Made by a program: the position numbers and the translations under genes
The notes under the pieces: model-generated
Databases searched by the model: none
Seen by the model: the letters and a program-made list of their open reading frames with translations, nothing else
What the model was told of the DNA's origin: nothing
Shown: positions 46,801 to 53,353 of the stretch, piece after piece
How positions within the stretch are numbered: the stretch's first letter is position 1
How the letters are laid out: each line of letters begins with the position of its first letter
NCBI GenBank assembly: GCA_015068665.1
Contig: SVKB01000001.1
Location: forward strand, 226,812-290,811
DNA: 64,000 bases
Direction of reading: 5' to 3'
Source: Oscillospiraceae bacterium
GTDB taxonomy: Bacteria > Bacillota > Clostridia > UMGS1840 > HGM11507

Positions 46801-47255
46801 CCGTAAAGGAAGAAAAGGGCAATCCCGATTACCTTCAAAGTATCTATCCTTCTTACATAACCTCTATGCTTATAAACGATATACGGCCAACCTATGACAG
46901 CGTTATAAATTCGGTTAAGGTAACTGTAAACGGTGAAAATCTTATCTCGGATGTAAGACCGGTTGTGACGGATGGGAGAACCCTGGTTCCCATGCGTGCA
47001 ATTTTCGAGAAAATCGGTGCTTCTGTTGTGTGGGATGATGCGGTTAAGACTGCAACTGCCAAAATGGGTGAAACCGAAATAAAAATAACTCAGAATAAAA
47101 AGGAAGCCTATGTAAACGGAAATATATATATGCTGGATGTTCCTGCTACAGTGCTTGACGGAAGGTTTGTTGTTCCTGCCCGCTTTATCGCTGAAAGCTT
47201 TGGCTGCACAGTTGAATGGGAGGACTCAAGCAAAACCGTGAAAATTTATAAGTAG
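43848..47255 (+). CDS. Secreted right-handed beta-helix protein 4 with copper-amine-oxidase-N tail
   Basis: A 1135-residue exported paralogue, closest in architecture to protein 3. Signal peptide about 1-21; two CBM-like domains (about 23-175 and 205-360); LSDFSYAGFYGGDY near 400; beta-helix (about 415-850) with LLSGEGQGPTGTVL and GSETHGTWSTGVLFDN; Ig-like domain (about 890-985); terminal stalk (about 1015-1133; DGRTLVPMRAIFEKIG, DGRFVVPARFIAESFG). It ends KTVKIYK, showing what an undisturbed C-terminus of this type looks like. RBS AGGAG. A TTGACA at 43816 has no matching -10, so transcription may come from upstream. Confidence 0.8.
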   Translation: MKKVLIFILIFTFLPVININAEEGIIFEASFEEGLTGWKYATSVSAENTKITDSCATDGSKSVYIFDKGEGVSSGITGSMTEITPGEVYTASADSYVVDGTVKLFFKYFDKNSQQLTNKSMGSKPGKWENITVSYEAPENAKYCAVVLCSINAFSGKAYFDNVKIYKGEVSPKEISGSVPKGEEDLTNASYTIPALKTYSNKDAKLLYFEGFEDGYEEWGYHNNSLKDWVSLSNEKAYEGKNSVFITDQSSEKASGIKSPYIEIEEGRLYTSVLYMWGINNTSVKMFVKFFDSQGKNLSSNSFAGKRNEQWELISAVVTAPKGAKTCQIFIAGVSVSTGDAYVDSVSLYEGIYRAEQTPDIYIPPVQAVPVDAKIIAPVNNKLVYSEYNAEGDKLSDFSYAGFYGGDYELPVTANLPVVETLSPSGKDDTNRLQEAIDKWERKDGVINVIKLKAGIYNISSKGIKVKSGVLLSGEGQGPTGTVLYAYTPQQYIPVKIAGDEPSGEGGKALIQDEYLKAGSRTVTLKEEDIKNFKPGDKIAIIHNSTEEWAKAIKMVGVINVYDNDTTWTPGSVNMIAERVITGIKGNTITLDFAVFVPHIKELVPSYITKINDDNRVRNAGIENLRIVSYYNGSEADEEHATSAISVTNAENIFIRDISSKYFYSSLISSGKRAKKVTARNCSSLEPVSQITGSRRYSFASSTSAQQILYTGCYSYDGRHDFEASFSVTGPISYVDNVVDSSNTGSETHGTWSTGVLFDNIYHIGNDTKGYMAMALRGRTGTKLSQGWTSATGVMWNCLASTIIVNKPPLTYQNFSVGMWGQYRDTFAKAMKDKNIQSNKSGYRTGESLEHTEENFATDEFTSFVGDAYKESPYTPVNPRSLYKAQLSERYTGVISNAKPNAPVMVYPKPDSFTEKNSITVSGLYQLGAEKVIVYIDNLPYEAKLNSATNEFSLDVSLEDGVHKIYITQVIDGVEGNKNADRFITVKEEKGNPDYLQSIYPSYITSMLINDIRPTYDSVINSVKVTVNGENLISDVRPVVTDGRTLVPMRAIFEKIGASVVWDDAVKTATAKMGETEIKITQNKKEAYVNGNIYMLDVPATVLDGRFVVPARFIAESFGCTVEWEDSSKTVKIYK

Positions 47256-47318
47256 ACGGTGGAACTTTTTTCCTGTAAAAGAGGTCGTAAAGAATAAAAG
47301 CAAAAAGGAGCTGTTTTT

Positions 47319-49334
47319 ATGAAAAAAATTATTTCTTTTATGTTAATTATTGCCATAACGCTTTCTCTTTGTGTGGGTGTACTCGGTGCCTCAGGGGAAA
47401 GCGATGAGGTAAGCCATGTTCTTTCTCTGGTGAAGGAAAGAATAGGGGAAACCGAAGAATACGATGAATTCATATCCTCCGTATCCGAAAACGGTGGAGT
47501 AAAGCGCTATACCTTCAGATGGTCCTCCTCTGAGAAAAATTTGAATGTTACAGCATCGGAAAGCGGAGTTATACTTTCATATAATAAATATGATAACAGT
47601 AAGCCACATGAAAAGCTGAAGCCTACCATAAATAAAATGTCCCAAGGTGAGGCTTTAGGGCATGCGAGAGAGCTTATCGGTAAAATCAACCCCGATATTA
47701 TAAGTGACCTGCGACTTACCACAGACACCTATGACAGCCTTTTTGATGAAGGCTTTTCCTTCCGTATTCAGAGACTTTACCATGGCGTTGATGTGGTAGG
47801 GGATACGGGCTATATAAGAGTCAATAAGGATGCCTCACAAATAGAAAGCTTTAATTTAAACTTTACCGAAAATGTTAAATTCGATGAATTATCAGAGAGT
47901 ATAGAAAGAGACGCTGCAATTGCCGGCTTTAAAGGTAAACTTGGAATGGTTCTTAGCTATAAGCTTGATAAGGATAAGGCAAACCTTCAGTATTCATTAA
48001 AGGAGCCGGGTAAATACATAAGTGCCATAACGGGCGAGGTGGTAAAGCCCATAAAACCCGAGTATGCCTTTTATAAAAATGAAGCGGCGATGGACTCGGC
48101 AATGATGGGAAGTGCCGGTGGCGGAAGTCAGTTCACCGAAGCCGAGCTTAAGAATTTAGAGGTTATGAATACCCTCTTATCAAGAGCTGATGCCGAGGCA
48201 CTTATAAAGAATAATGAAATATTAAAAATCCCGTCAGAGGCTACGGTAAGCTATTTTAACACAAATTATAACGATTTCTTAAAAAAATATTTTTACGGTA
48301 TTGAATTTTTCCATAAGGATTTTTCCGCCTATGCTTGCATTGATGCAAAGGACGGAGAGCTTATAACCTTTAACCGTTACGATAAATACGAAAAGGAAGA
48401 GTATAAGGAAAATTTATCCCTTGCAAGGAAGCTTACCGAGACGCTTTCACCAAAGCACTACAAGGCGGATGATTCGAAAAAGTTCCGTTTTGAAAAGGTT
48501 GAAGGCAATACCTATACCTTCTTAAGATATGAAAATGATATTCCCTGCTTTGATAATAGAATTTATATAACACTTAATAATAAAGGCGATGTTTTAAGCT
48601 ATAATATAAGCTTTACCGAGGCAGAATTTGAATCTCCCGAGGGTGTGCTTTCCCACGATGCTGCCTGTGACAGTATGATAGCTCAGTGCGGCTACGGTCT
48701 TTACTATATTCCTGCCTGCTCTGAGGAGGGAATGAAAACCTGTGATATAGGCATCCTGGTTTACGATACAACCAATAAAAATACTACAATTGATGCACAA
48801 ACAGGCAAAAATTATACACATAGCGAGGAAGAAGGCTTTATTGGTATTTATGAGGATATCGAAGGCCATTATGCAGAGGAAATAATAAATGTTCTCGGAG
48901 CTTACGGTATAGGCTTTGAAGGTAAAAAGTTTGAGCCCGATAAGATAATTACCCAGGAGGAATATGCCGCTCTTCTGGTTTCCGCGCTTACATACGGTGA
49001 GGGAATTAATCTTAACAAGGCGGACAAAATTATCTCCCGTTATACCACAGCTGTAAGAGACGGTCTGGTTACGGAAGCCGAAAAGGATGAGAAGGCACCT
49101 GTTACAAGAGGCTTTGCAGCAGTTATGATGATAAGAGCCTTAGGCTTTGAAGAGGTTGCCTCCCTTGAGGGTATTTATTTGTCCGAATTTACCGATGTTA
49201 AAGAAAATATCGGTTATATAAGTATCTTAAAGGGTATGGGAGTTGTTAACGGCTTTGACGGTAAATTCAATCCCGAAAGAAATATTACCCGTGCAGATGC
49301 AATGATTATGATTTATAATTATTTAAGCAAATAA
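47319..49334 (+). CDS. YcdB/YcdC-repeat protein with SLH anchor
   Basis: A 671-residue exported protein. Signal peptide about 1-23 (ending VLGA). Two YcdB/YcdC-type repeats (about 25-280 and 290-500) resemble PepSY/peptidase-propeptide folds; marker segments are TINKMSQGEALGHARELIG near 110 and LSYNISFTEAEFESPEGVLS near 425. C-terminal SLH repeats (about 510-671) include DIEGHYAEEIINVLGAYGIG and FTDVKENIGYISILKGMGVV. In Firmicutes such proteins are wall-attached, and their job is not settled. It ends the surface-protein cluster and is followed by a repeated terminator hairpin. RBS AAAGGAG. Confidence 0.85.
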   Translation: MKKIISFMLIIAITLSLCVGVLGASGESDEVSHVLSLVKERIGETEEYDEFISSVSENGGVKRYTFRWSSSEKNLNVTASESGVILSYNKYDNSKPHEKLKPTINKMSQGEALGHARELIGKINPDIISDLRLTTDTYDSLFDEGFSFRIQRLYHGVDVVGDTGYIRVNKDASQIESFNLNFTENVKFDELSESIERDAAIAGFKGKLGMVLSYKLDKDKANLQYSLKEPGKYISAITGEVVKPIKPEYAFYKNEAAMDSAMMGSAGGGSQFTEAELKNLEVMNTLLSRADAEALIKNNEILKIPSEATVSYFNTNYNDFLKKYFYGIEFFHKDFSAYACIDAKDGELITFNRYDKYEKEEYKENLSLARKLTETLSPKHYKADDSKKFRFEKVEGNTYTFLRYENDIPCFDNRIYITLNNKGDVLSYNISFTEAEFESPEGVLSHDAACDSMIAQCGYGLYYIPACSEEGMKTCDIGILVYDTTNKNTTIDAQTGKNYTHSEEEGFIGIYEDIEGHYAEEIINVLGAYGIGFEGKKFEPDKIITQEEYAALLVSALTYGEGINLNKADKIISRYTTAVRDGLVTEAEKDEKAPVTRGFAAVMMIRALGFEEVASLEGIYLSEFTDVKENIGYISILKGMGVVNGFDGKFNPERNITRADAMIMIYNYLSK

Positions 49335-49353
49335 TAAGGCAGAATTAAGGATA

Positions 49354-49385
49354 GGACGGATATGCCATTCGGCATCCGTCCTTTT
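49354..49385 (+). terminator. Terminator hairpin present in two identical copies, copy 1
   Basis: A 28-base hairpin (arms GGACGGAT and ATCCGTCC, loop side ATGCCATTCGGC) followed by TTTTC. The identical 28 bases occur in inverted orientation at 58115-58142, each time downstream of a gene in the reading sense, and flanking AAGGA-type bases are shared too. Confidence 0.85.
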
Positions 49386-49386
49386 C

Positions 49387-49477
49387 TCGTTGCCGAAAGG
49401 CAACATATCGAGTTCCAAAGGAACATATCGAGTGCGAAGCACATATCGAGTTTTGCCCCGGCAAAACATATCGAAAA
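49387..49477. repeat. Hairpin array with ATATCGA spacers, array 2
   Basis: Five consecutive palindromes joined by ATATCGAG or ATATCGA: GTTGCCGAAAGGCAAC, TTCCAAAGGAAC (outer bases pair as GTTCC/GGAAC with the spacer G), GTGCGAAGCAC, GTTTTGCCCCGGCAAAAC and AAATCCGAAGGATTT. The stems differ completely while the spacer is constant. It directly follows the terminator hairpin at 49354. Confidence 0.88.
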
Positions 49478-49869
49478 TCCGAAGGATTTATACAAAAATT
49501 CCTCATTCAAAACGCAAAGCTTCTAAATTCATAAATTTGCTTGCAAATTTATACCTTAATATATTAATATAGACTACAAATAAATGTGCCTGTATATGAT
49601 ACAGACACATTTTATTATTTATATTATTTTGCTTTGCATGGTCCGGGGAATTAATATTCGGGAAATATGAAAAAATTTCCGGATTGACACAAAGTATTTA
49701 ATAGTTATTTTATCATTATCTAAAAAAGCGTACAAAAAAGATGTAGATTGGACATAAAAAAGGCACTAAACGAAAATCGTTTAGTGCCCGTAAGCCCGCA
49801 GGCGTATTAAGATACGTCAAGGGTTTTTTGGGTTCAATATACGCTTTTTTTACGCTTTTTTTACGCTTT
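49478..49869. other. Gene-free region between convergent gene groups
   Basis: Holds a palindrome ATAAATTTGC/GCAAATTTAT around 49530-49551 and a terminator-like hairpin AAATGTG-C-CTGTAT/ATACAG-A-CACATTT followed by TATT (49582-49613). It also has a GGCGTAT/ATACGTC hairpin (49800-49817) similar to one inside family B copy 2, and three TACGCTTTTT units at 49840-49870 spaced 11-12 bases. No gene found. Confidence 0.55.
49756..49788 (-). terminator. Terminator of the AraC-uxuA unit
   Basis: Perfect stem GGCACTAAACGA paired with TCGTTTAGTGCC; on the minus strand it is followed by six T. It lies 80 bases after the uxuA stop. Confidence 0.85.
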
Positions 49870-49870
49870 T
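49840..49870. repeat. Three short tandem TACGCTTTTT units
   Basis: TACGC followed by a T-run occurs at 49840, 49851 and 49863, immediately downstream of the uxuA stop. It may be slippage-derived. No function assigned. Confidence 0.6.
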
Positions 49871-50907
49871 TATATTTCGGTTGCTTCCCATAAACCGTTA
49901 ATATATGTTGCTCCCAATGCTCTGTCATAAAGTCCGTAGCCCGGTCTTCCTGTTTCCCCCCAGATCATTCTTCCGTGGTCAGGACGGATAAAGCCGTCAA
50001 AGCCGTTGGTCTTTAAGATTTTAACGATTTTCTTGATATCAAGAGAACCGTAAGCACCAAAGTGAGCAGTTTCTTCAAAGCTGCCGTCTTCATAATTCTT
50101 AACGTTTCTGATGTGCATGAAGTGAATTCTGCCCTGCTTGGAGTATTTATCTACAAGATATGGGATATCATTGAAATCGCAGCAGCCAAGAGAACCTGTG
50201 CAGAAGGTCAGGCCGTTGTATTCGTGATCGTAAAGCTTTAAGAAACGGTCAAGATTCTTTTCGCAGGTGATGATTCTCGGTAAACCGAAGATTGGATACG
50301 GGGGATCATCAGGGTGAATAGCCATCTTAACATCTGATTCAATTGCAACAGGCATAATAGCGTCAAGGAAATATTTAAGGTTGGCAAACATATCCTCTTC
50401 GGTAACTGTGCTGTATTCATCAAATAAGTTCTTAAGGTCTTCCTTTTTATAGCTTGAATCCCAGCCGGGTAATGCTAACTCGCCGGTTAAAGGATCCATC
50501 TTTTCAAGCTGATCCTTGTAATAAACAAGAGCATTTGAGCCATCGGATAATTCCTTGTCAAGCTGTGTTCTTGTCCAGTCGAAAACAGGCATAAAGTTGT
50601 AGCAGATACATTTGATTCCTGCTTTGCCAAGTCTTCTGATGTTTTCCTTATAGTTTTCGATATATCTGTCTCTTGTAGGCTTGCCAAGCTTGATATCCTC
50701 GTGAACGGGAACGCTTTCGATAACATCAAATTTAAGGCCTGCATCCTCAACTGTTTTCTTAAGCTCTGCTATTCTTTCTTCGGGCCATACCTCCCCAACG
50801 GGTACGTCGTAAACAGCAGTAACAATTGATTCCATATTAGGTATCTGTCTGATGTAGCCGATTTTAACGGGGTCATCATAACCGTACCATCTGAATGACA
50901 TTTTCAT
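49870..50907 (-). CDS. uxuA: D-mannonate dehydratase UxuA
   Basis: A 345-residue TIM-barrel enzyme converting D-mannonate to 2-keto-3-deoxygluconate (KDG), the entry of glucuronate and related uronates into central metabolism. Family blocks are clear: [12 protein letters not shown] at the N-terminus, [14 protein letters not shown] near 105-120, [17 protein letters not shown] near 200, LTFCTGSLG near 240 and [13 protein letters not shown] near 310, which together hold the metal-binding His/Cys/Asp residues. Length matches bacterial UxuA of Firmicutes (about 350). It lies 16 bases after the AraC gene on the same strand, and kdgK, the next step of the pathway, is transcribed divergently. No uxaC or uxuB is present in the window. 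Confidence 0.94.
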   Translation of the reverse strand: MKMSFRWYGYDDPVKIGYIRQIPNMESIVTAVYDVPVGEVWPEERIAELKKTVEDAGLKFDVIESVPVHEDIKLGKPTRDRYIENYKENIRRLGKAGIKCICYNFMPVFDWTRTQLDKELSDGSNALVYYKDQLEKMDPLTGELALPGWDSSYKKEDLKNLFDEYSTVTEEDMFANLKYFLDAIMPVAIESDVKMAIHPDDPPYPIFGLPRIITCEKNLDRFLKLYDHEYNGLTFCTGSLGCCDFNDIPYLVDKYSKQGRIHFMHIRNVKNYEDGSFEETAHFGAYGSLDIKKIVKILKTNGFDGFIRPDHGRMIWGETGRPGYGLYDRALGATYINGLWEATEI

Positions 50908-50923
50908 TTTAACTCATCCTTTC

Positions 50924-51781
50924 TTATTCTTTTCTTTTTATATATTGCTTAGGCGGAACGCCTACAATATTCTTGAAGGTTCTTATAAAATGCGAGTAAT
51001 CGTTAAAGCCGCACTTTTCGCAGGTGTCCTTAACATCGCATCCGTCATTTAAAAACTTCTTTGCCTCTGCAATTCTTCTTAAGGTTATATAGTTAACAAC
51101 CGTCGTACCGGTATGCTTTTTAAATATACGGCAAAGATGGTTTTTTGAAATAAAATGCTTTTTGGAAAGCTCGTCAAGATTTATATTTGAAAACAGGTTG
51201 TCATTTATATAGGCAACCACCGACTGAACGACTGCGTTACTGGTATAGCTTAAAACACTGTGATCGGTTTCCTCACAGGAAAGATACCTGTTTATAAGCA
51301 CTACTGCCTTTATGGCATTTACATTGGTCATAATATCGTCGCCGAAATTATCACTCTTTTTAAAGGAGTTGAAAAGACTTATAAGCTCCATTGCCTGCTC
51401 ATTGGTAAGGGAAACCTGCCTTTTGAACTTGACTCTGTCATAAAAACAGCCCGAAAGATCAGTCTGTGCGGTGGAGTTAAGCAGTAAAAAACGGGGGTGA
51501 AGCTTAAAAACATATCTTTCACAAAATGCCCCCGGCTTTTCAAGAAGCTTATGAATTTCAAACTGATTAACCACCAGCATATCATTTCGGTTAGCTGAAA
51601 ACATTGAATCACCGATTAAGAATTCCTGACTGTTGCTTAAGCATAAAAAAACCTCGCAGCAATCGTGGATATGCATATTCTTAACCTGTTCTTCCTTATC
51701 TGAATAGAAGACAGCAAAGGTTTTTGAATTGACACATTCGTCGGTTCCGTCCTGAGTAAATTTATCAAAATACTTTGCCAT
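50924..51781 (-). CDS. AraC family regulator of uronate genes
   Basis: A 285-residue regulator starting at the ATG at 51781, which has AGGAG at the right distance; a longer in-frame start 16 codons upstream lacks one. N-terminal cupin-like sensor (about 20-110, MHIHDCCEVFLCL). C-terminal AraC HTH pair (about 185-280): INLDELSKKHFISKNHLCRI and DTCEKCGFNDYSHFIRTF, ending GVPPKQYIKRK. It is upstream of and probably co-transcribed with uxuA and faces kdgK across a 184-base intergenic region. It is therefore the natural candidate to control KDG formation and phosphorylation (inference). Confidence 0.92.
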   Translation of the reverse strand: MAKYFDKFTQDGTDECVNSKTFAVFYSDKEEQVKNMHIHDCCEVFLCLSNSQEFLIGDSMFSANRNDMLVVNQFEIHKLLEKPGAFCERYVFKLHPRFLLLNSTAQTDLSGCFYDRVKFKRQVSLTNEQAMELISLFNSFKKSDNFGDDIMTNVNAIKAVVLINRYLSCEETDHSVLSYTSNAVVQSVVAYINDNLFSNINLDELSKKHFISKNHLCRIFKKHTGTTVVNYITLRRIAEAKKFLNDGCDVKDTCEKCGFNDYSHFIRTFKNIVGVPPKQYIKRKE

Positions 51782-51819
51782 AAAATCATCTCCTGCGCAA
51801 ATGCCAAATTTACACGGAT

Positions 51820-51848
51820 ATTCTACCATAATCAGAAAAAAAATTCAA
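51820..51848 (-). promoter_or_regulatory. Promoter of the AraC-uxuA unit
   Basis: Minus-strand TTGAAT (51843-51848), 17-base spacer, TAGAAT (51820-51825). Transcription would start about 30 bases before the ATG. Confidence 0.7.
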
Positions 51849-51921
51849 GAAAGCATTTGCTATAATCAAAATGTGCAATATTTTTGTATAAAAACAACAA
51901 GACTTTGCATAAATAATATTG

Positions 51922-51927
51922 TATAAT
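51922..51927 (+). promoter_or_regulatory. -10 box for kdgK
   Basis: Perfect TATAAT 38 bases before the kdgK ATG. No good -35 at 17 bases, which would fit a promoter needing an activator such as the adjacent AraC protein (inference). Confidence 0.55.
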
Positions 51928-51965
51928 AAAGAAAAAATGAAAAAAATAAGGATAAGGTGATTAAA

Positions 51966-52994
51966 ATGAAAAAAGTTGTTACTTTTGGTGAAATCATGCT
52001 AAGACTTAAAAGTCCCGGAATGGAAAGATTTTTCCAGTCTCCAAGCTTAGAAGCTACCTTTGGTGGTGGCGAAGCTAACGTTTGCGTATCTTTGGCAAAC
52101 TACGGAATGGAAACTGCTTTCGTTACCGCTTTACCTAAAAACGACGTTGCTAACGCTTGTATCAGAGAATTAAGAGGCTTTGGTATCGATGTTTCCAATA
52201 TTGCCTTCAATGACGGCAGAGTTGGTATTTACTTCCTTGAATCCGGTGCTAATCAGAGACCTTCAAAGGTTATATATGACAGAGCTTACTCTTCAATCGC
52301 AATCGCAAAGAAGGGCGAAATTGATTTTGTAAAGGCTTTTGACGGCGCTACATGGTTCCATATCACAGGTATTACTCCTGCTATTTCCGAGTCAGCTGCT
52401 GAGCTTTCTTTAGAAGCTGTTCAGACTGCTAAGAAAATGGGACTTACAGTTTCCTGCGACTTAAACTACAGAAAGAATCTGTGGAAGTACGGTAAGGAAG
52501 CAAAGGAAATTATGAGAGAGCTTACCAAGTATGTTGATGTTATCATCGCAAACGAAGAAGACTGTCAGAAATCCTTAGGTATTGAAAACAATTCTCATGT
52601 TGAGGGCGGTGTTTTAGATACCAAGAAGTATGAAGAATTAGCTAAAGAAGTATTAAAGCAGTTCCCTGACTCCAAGAAGATTGCTATTACCTTAAGAGAA
52701 TCCAAGTCCGCTACACATAATGACTGGTCCGCTTGTATTTATAACGGTGAAGAATTCTATGTTTCCAAGAAATACGAAATCAAGAATATCATTGACCGTG
52801 TAGGCGGCGGCGACAGCTTTGCTGCAGGTCTTATCTACGGCTTAAACAACTACGAAAAAGATTCCGATGCTTTGGAATTTGCTGTTGCAGCAAGCTGCTT
52901 AAAGCACTCAATCTTAGGCGACTACAACAGAGTTTCCGTTTCCGAGGTTACCTCATTAATGGGTGGCGACGGTTCCGGTCGTGTTCAGAGATAA
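51966..52994 (+). CDS. kdgK: 2-keto-3-deoxygluconate kinase (PfkB family)
   Basis: A 342-residue ribokinase-family sugar kinase; I use ATG 51966 instead of the in-frame GTG at 51957. N-terminal [11 protein letters not shown] and [13 protein letters not shown] (about 28-45) and the C-terminal PfkB signature [15 protein letters not shown] (about 277-291, catalytic Asp in GGDS) are intact. The MERFFQ and GGGEANV blocks are typical of KDG kinases. It phosphorylates KDG to KDPG for cleavage by KDPG aldolase. The divergent uxuA supplies KDG, which strongly supports the assignment over fructokinase. RBS AAGG; a strong terminator follows. Codon use is biased to frequent codons, suggesting good expression. 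Confidence 0.9.
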   Translation: MKKVVTFGEIMLRLKSPGMERFFQSPSLEATFGGGEANVCVSLANYGMETAFVTALPKNDVANACIRELRGFGIDVSNIAFNDGRVGIYFLESGANQRPSKVIYDRAYSSIAIAKKGEIDFVKAFDGATWFHITGITPAISESAAELSLEAVQTAKKMGLTVSCDLNYRKNLWKYGKEAKEIMRELTKYVDVIIANEEDCQKSLGIENNSHVEGGVLDTKKYEELAKEVLKQFPDSKKIAITLRESKSATHNDWSACIYNGEEFYVSKKYEIKNIIDRVGGGDSFAAGLIYGLNNYEKDSDALEFAVAASCLKHSILGDYNRVSVSEVTSLMGGDGSGRVQR

Positions 52995-53007
52995 TTATTG
53001 AACCTTT

Positions 53008-53037
53008 AAAAACGGCAGAATTTATCTGCCGTTTTTT
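53008..53037 (+). terminator. Terminator of kdgK
   Basis: AAAAACGGCAGA, short loop, TCTGCCGTTTTTT: a perfect stem with U-run 14 bases after the kdgK stop. Confidence 0.92.
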
Positions 53038-53069
53038 GTATATTACAGTATTTTACGGTAAAAATAATA

Positions 53070-53098
53070 TTGACAAAGAAAATAAAGTTTGCTACAAT
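53070..53098 (+). promoter_or_regulatory. Sigma-A promoter of the aspS-gatAB operon
   Basis: TTGACA (53070-53075), 17 bases, TACAAT (53093-53098), directly before the T-box leader. Confidence 0.88.
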
Positions 53099-53104
53099 TA
53101 GCAT

Positions 53105-53327
53105 GGAGACTCGGTTTTTGTGGAAAATCTGTCAGGGAGAATGCGTCATGGACTGAAAGCGCATTTCAGATGAGTAGTAAATCAGGGAACGCTCCGGGTA
53201 AGCAGGCGCTTACTTTTAAAAATCTATATTAAAGTGGATGTGTTTTATACGCATCAATGCGGGTGGCACCGCGGGTTAGCTTTTAGTTTACTCGTCCCGG
53301 GAATATTATTATTCCCGGGGCTTTTTT
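53105..53327 (+). promoter_or_regulatory. T-box riboswitch leader
   Basis: The T-box core GCGGGTGGCACCGCGG lies at 53259-53274. It is followed by the terminator CCCGGGAATA/TATTCCCGGG with T-run (53296-53327), the alternative to the antiterminator. T-box leaders sense uncharged tRNA. The TGGC of the core would pair with an acceptor end having discriminator G, which fits tRNA-Asn, -Asp or -Glu. About 150 bases of stem I region precede the core. I could not assign the specifier codon with confidence; GAC (53151) and AAC (53188) are candidates. Its position before AspRS-GatC, GatA and GatB suggests asparagine-linked control. Confidence 0.9.
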
Positions 53328-53353
53328 CTATATTTAATTTAGGAGGTTATACT

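Noticed and set aside
53234-53353. N-terminal extension of aspS
   Set aside because: This frame reads through the T-box core and its terminator; AGGAGG before ATG 53354 marks the real start.
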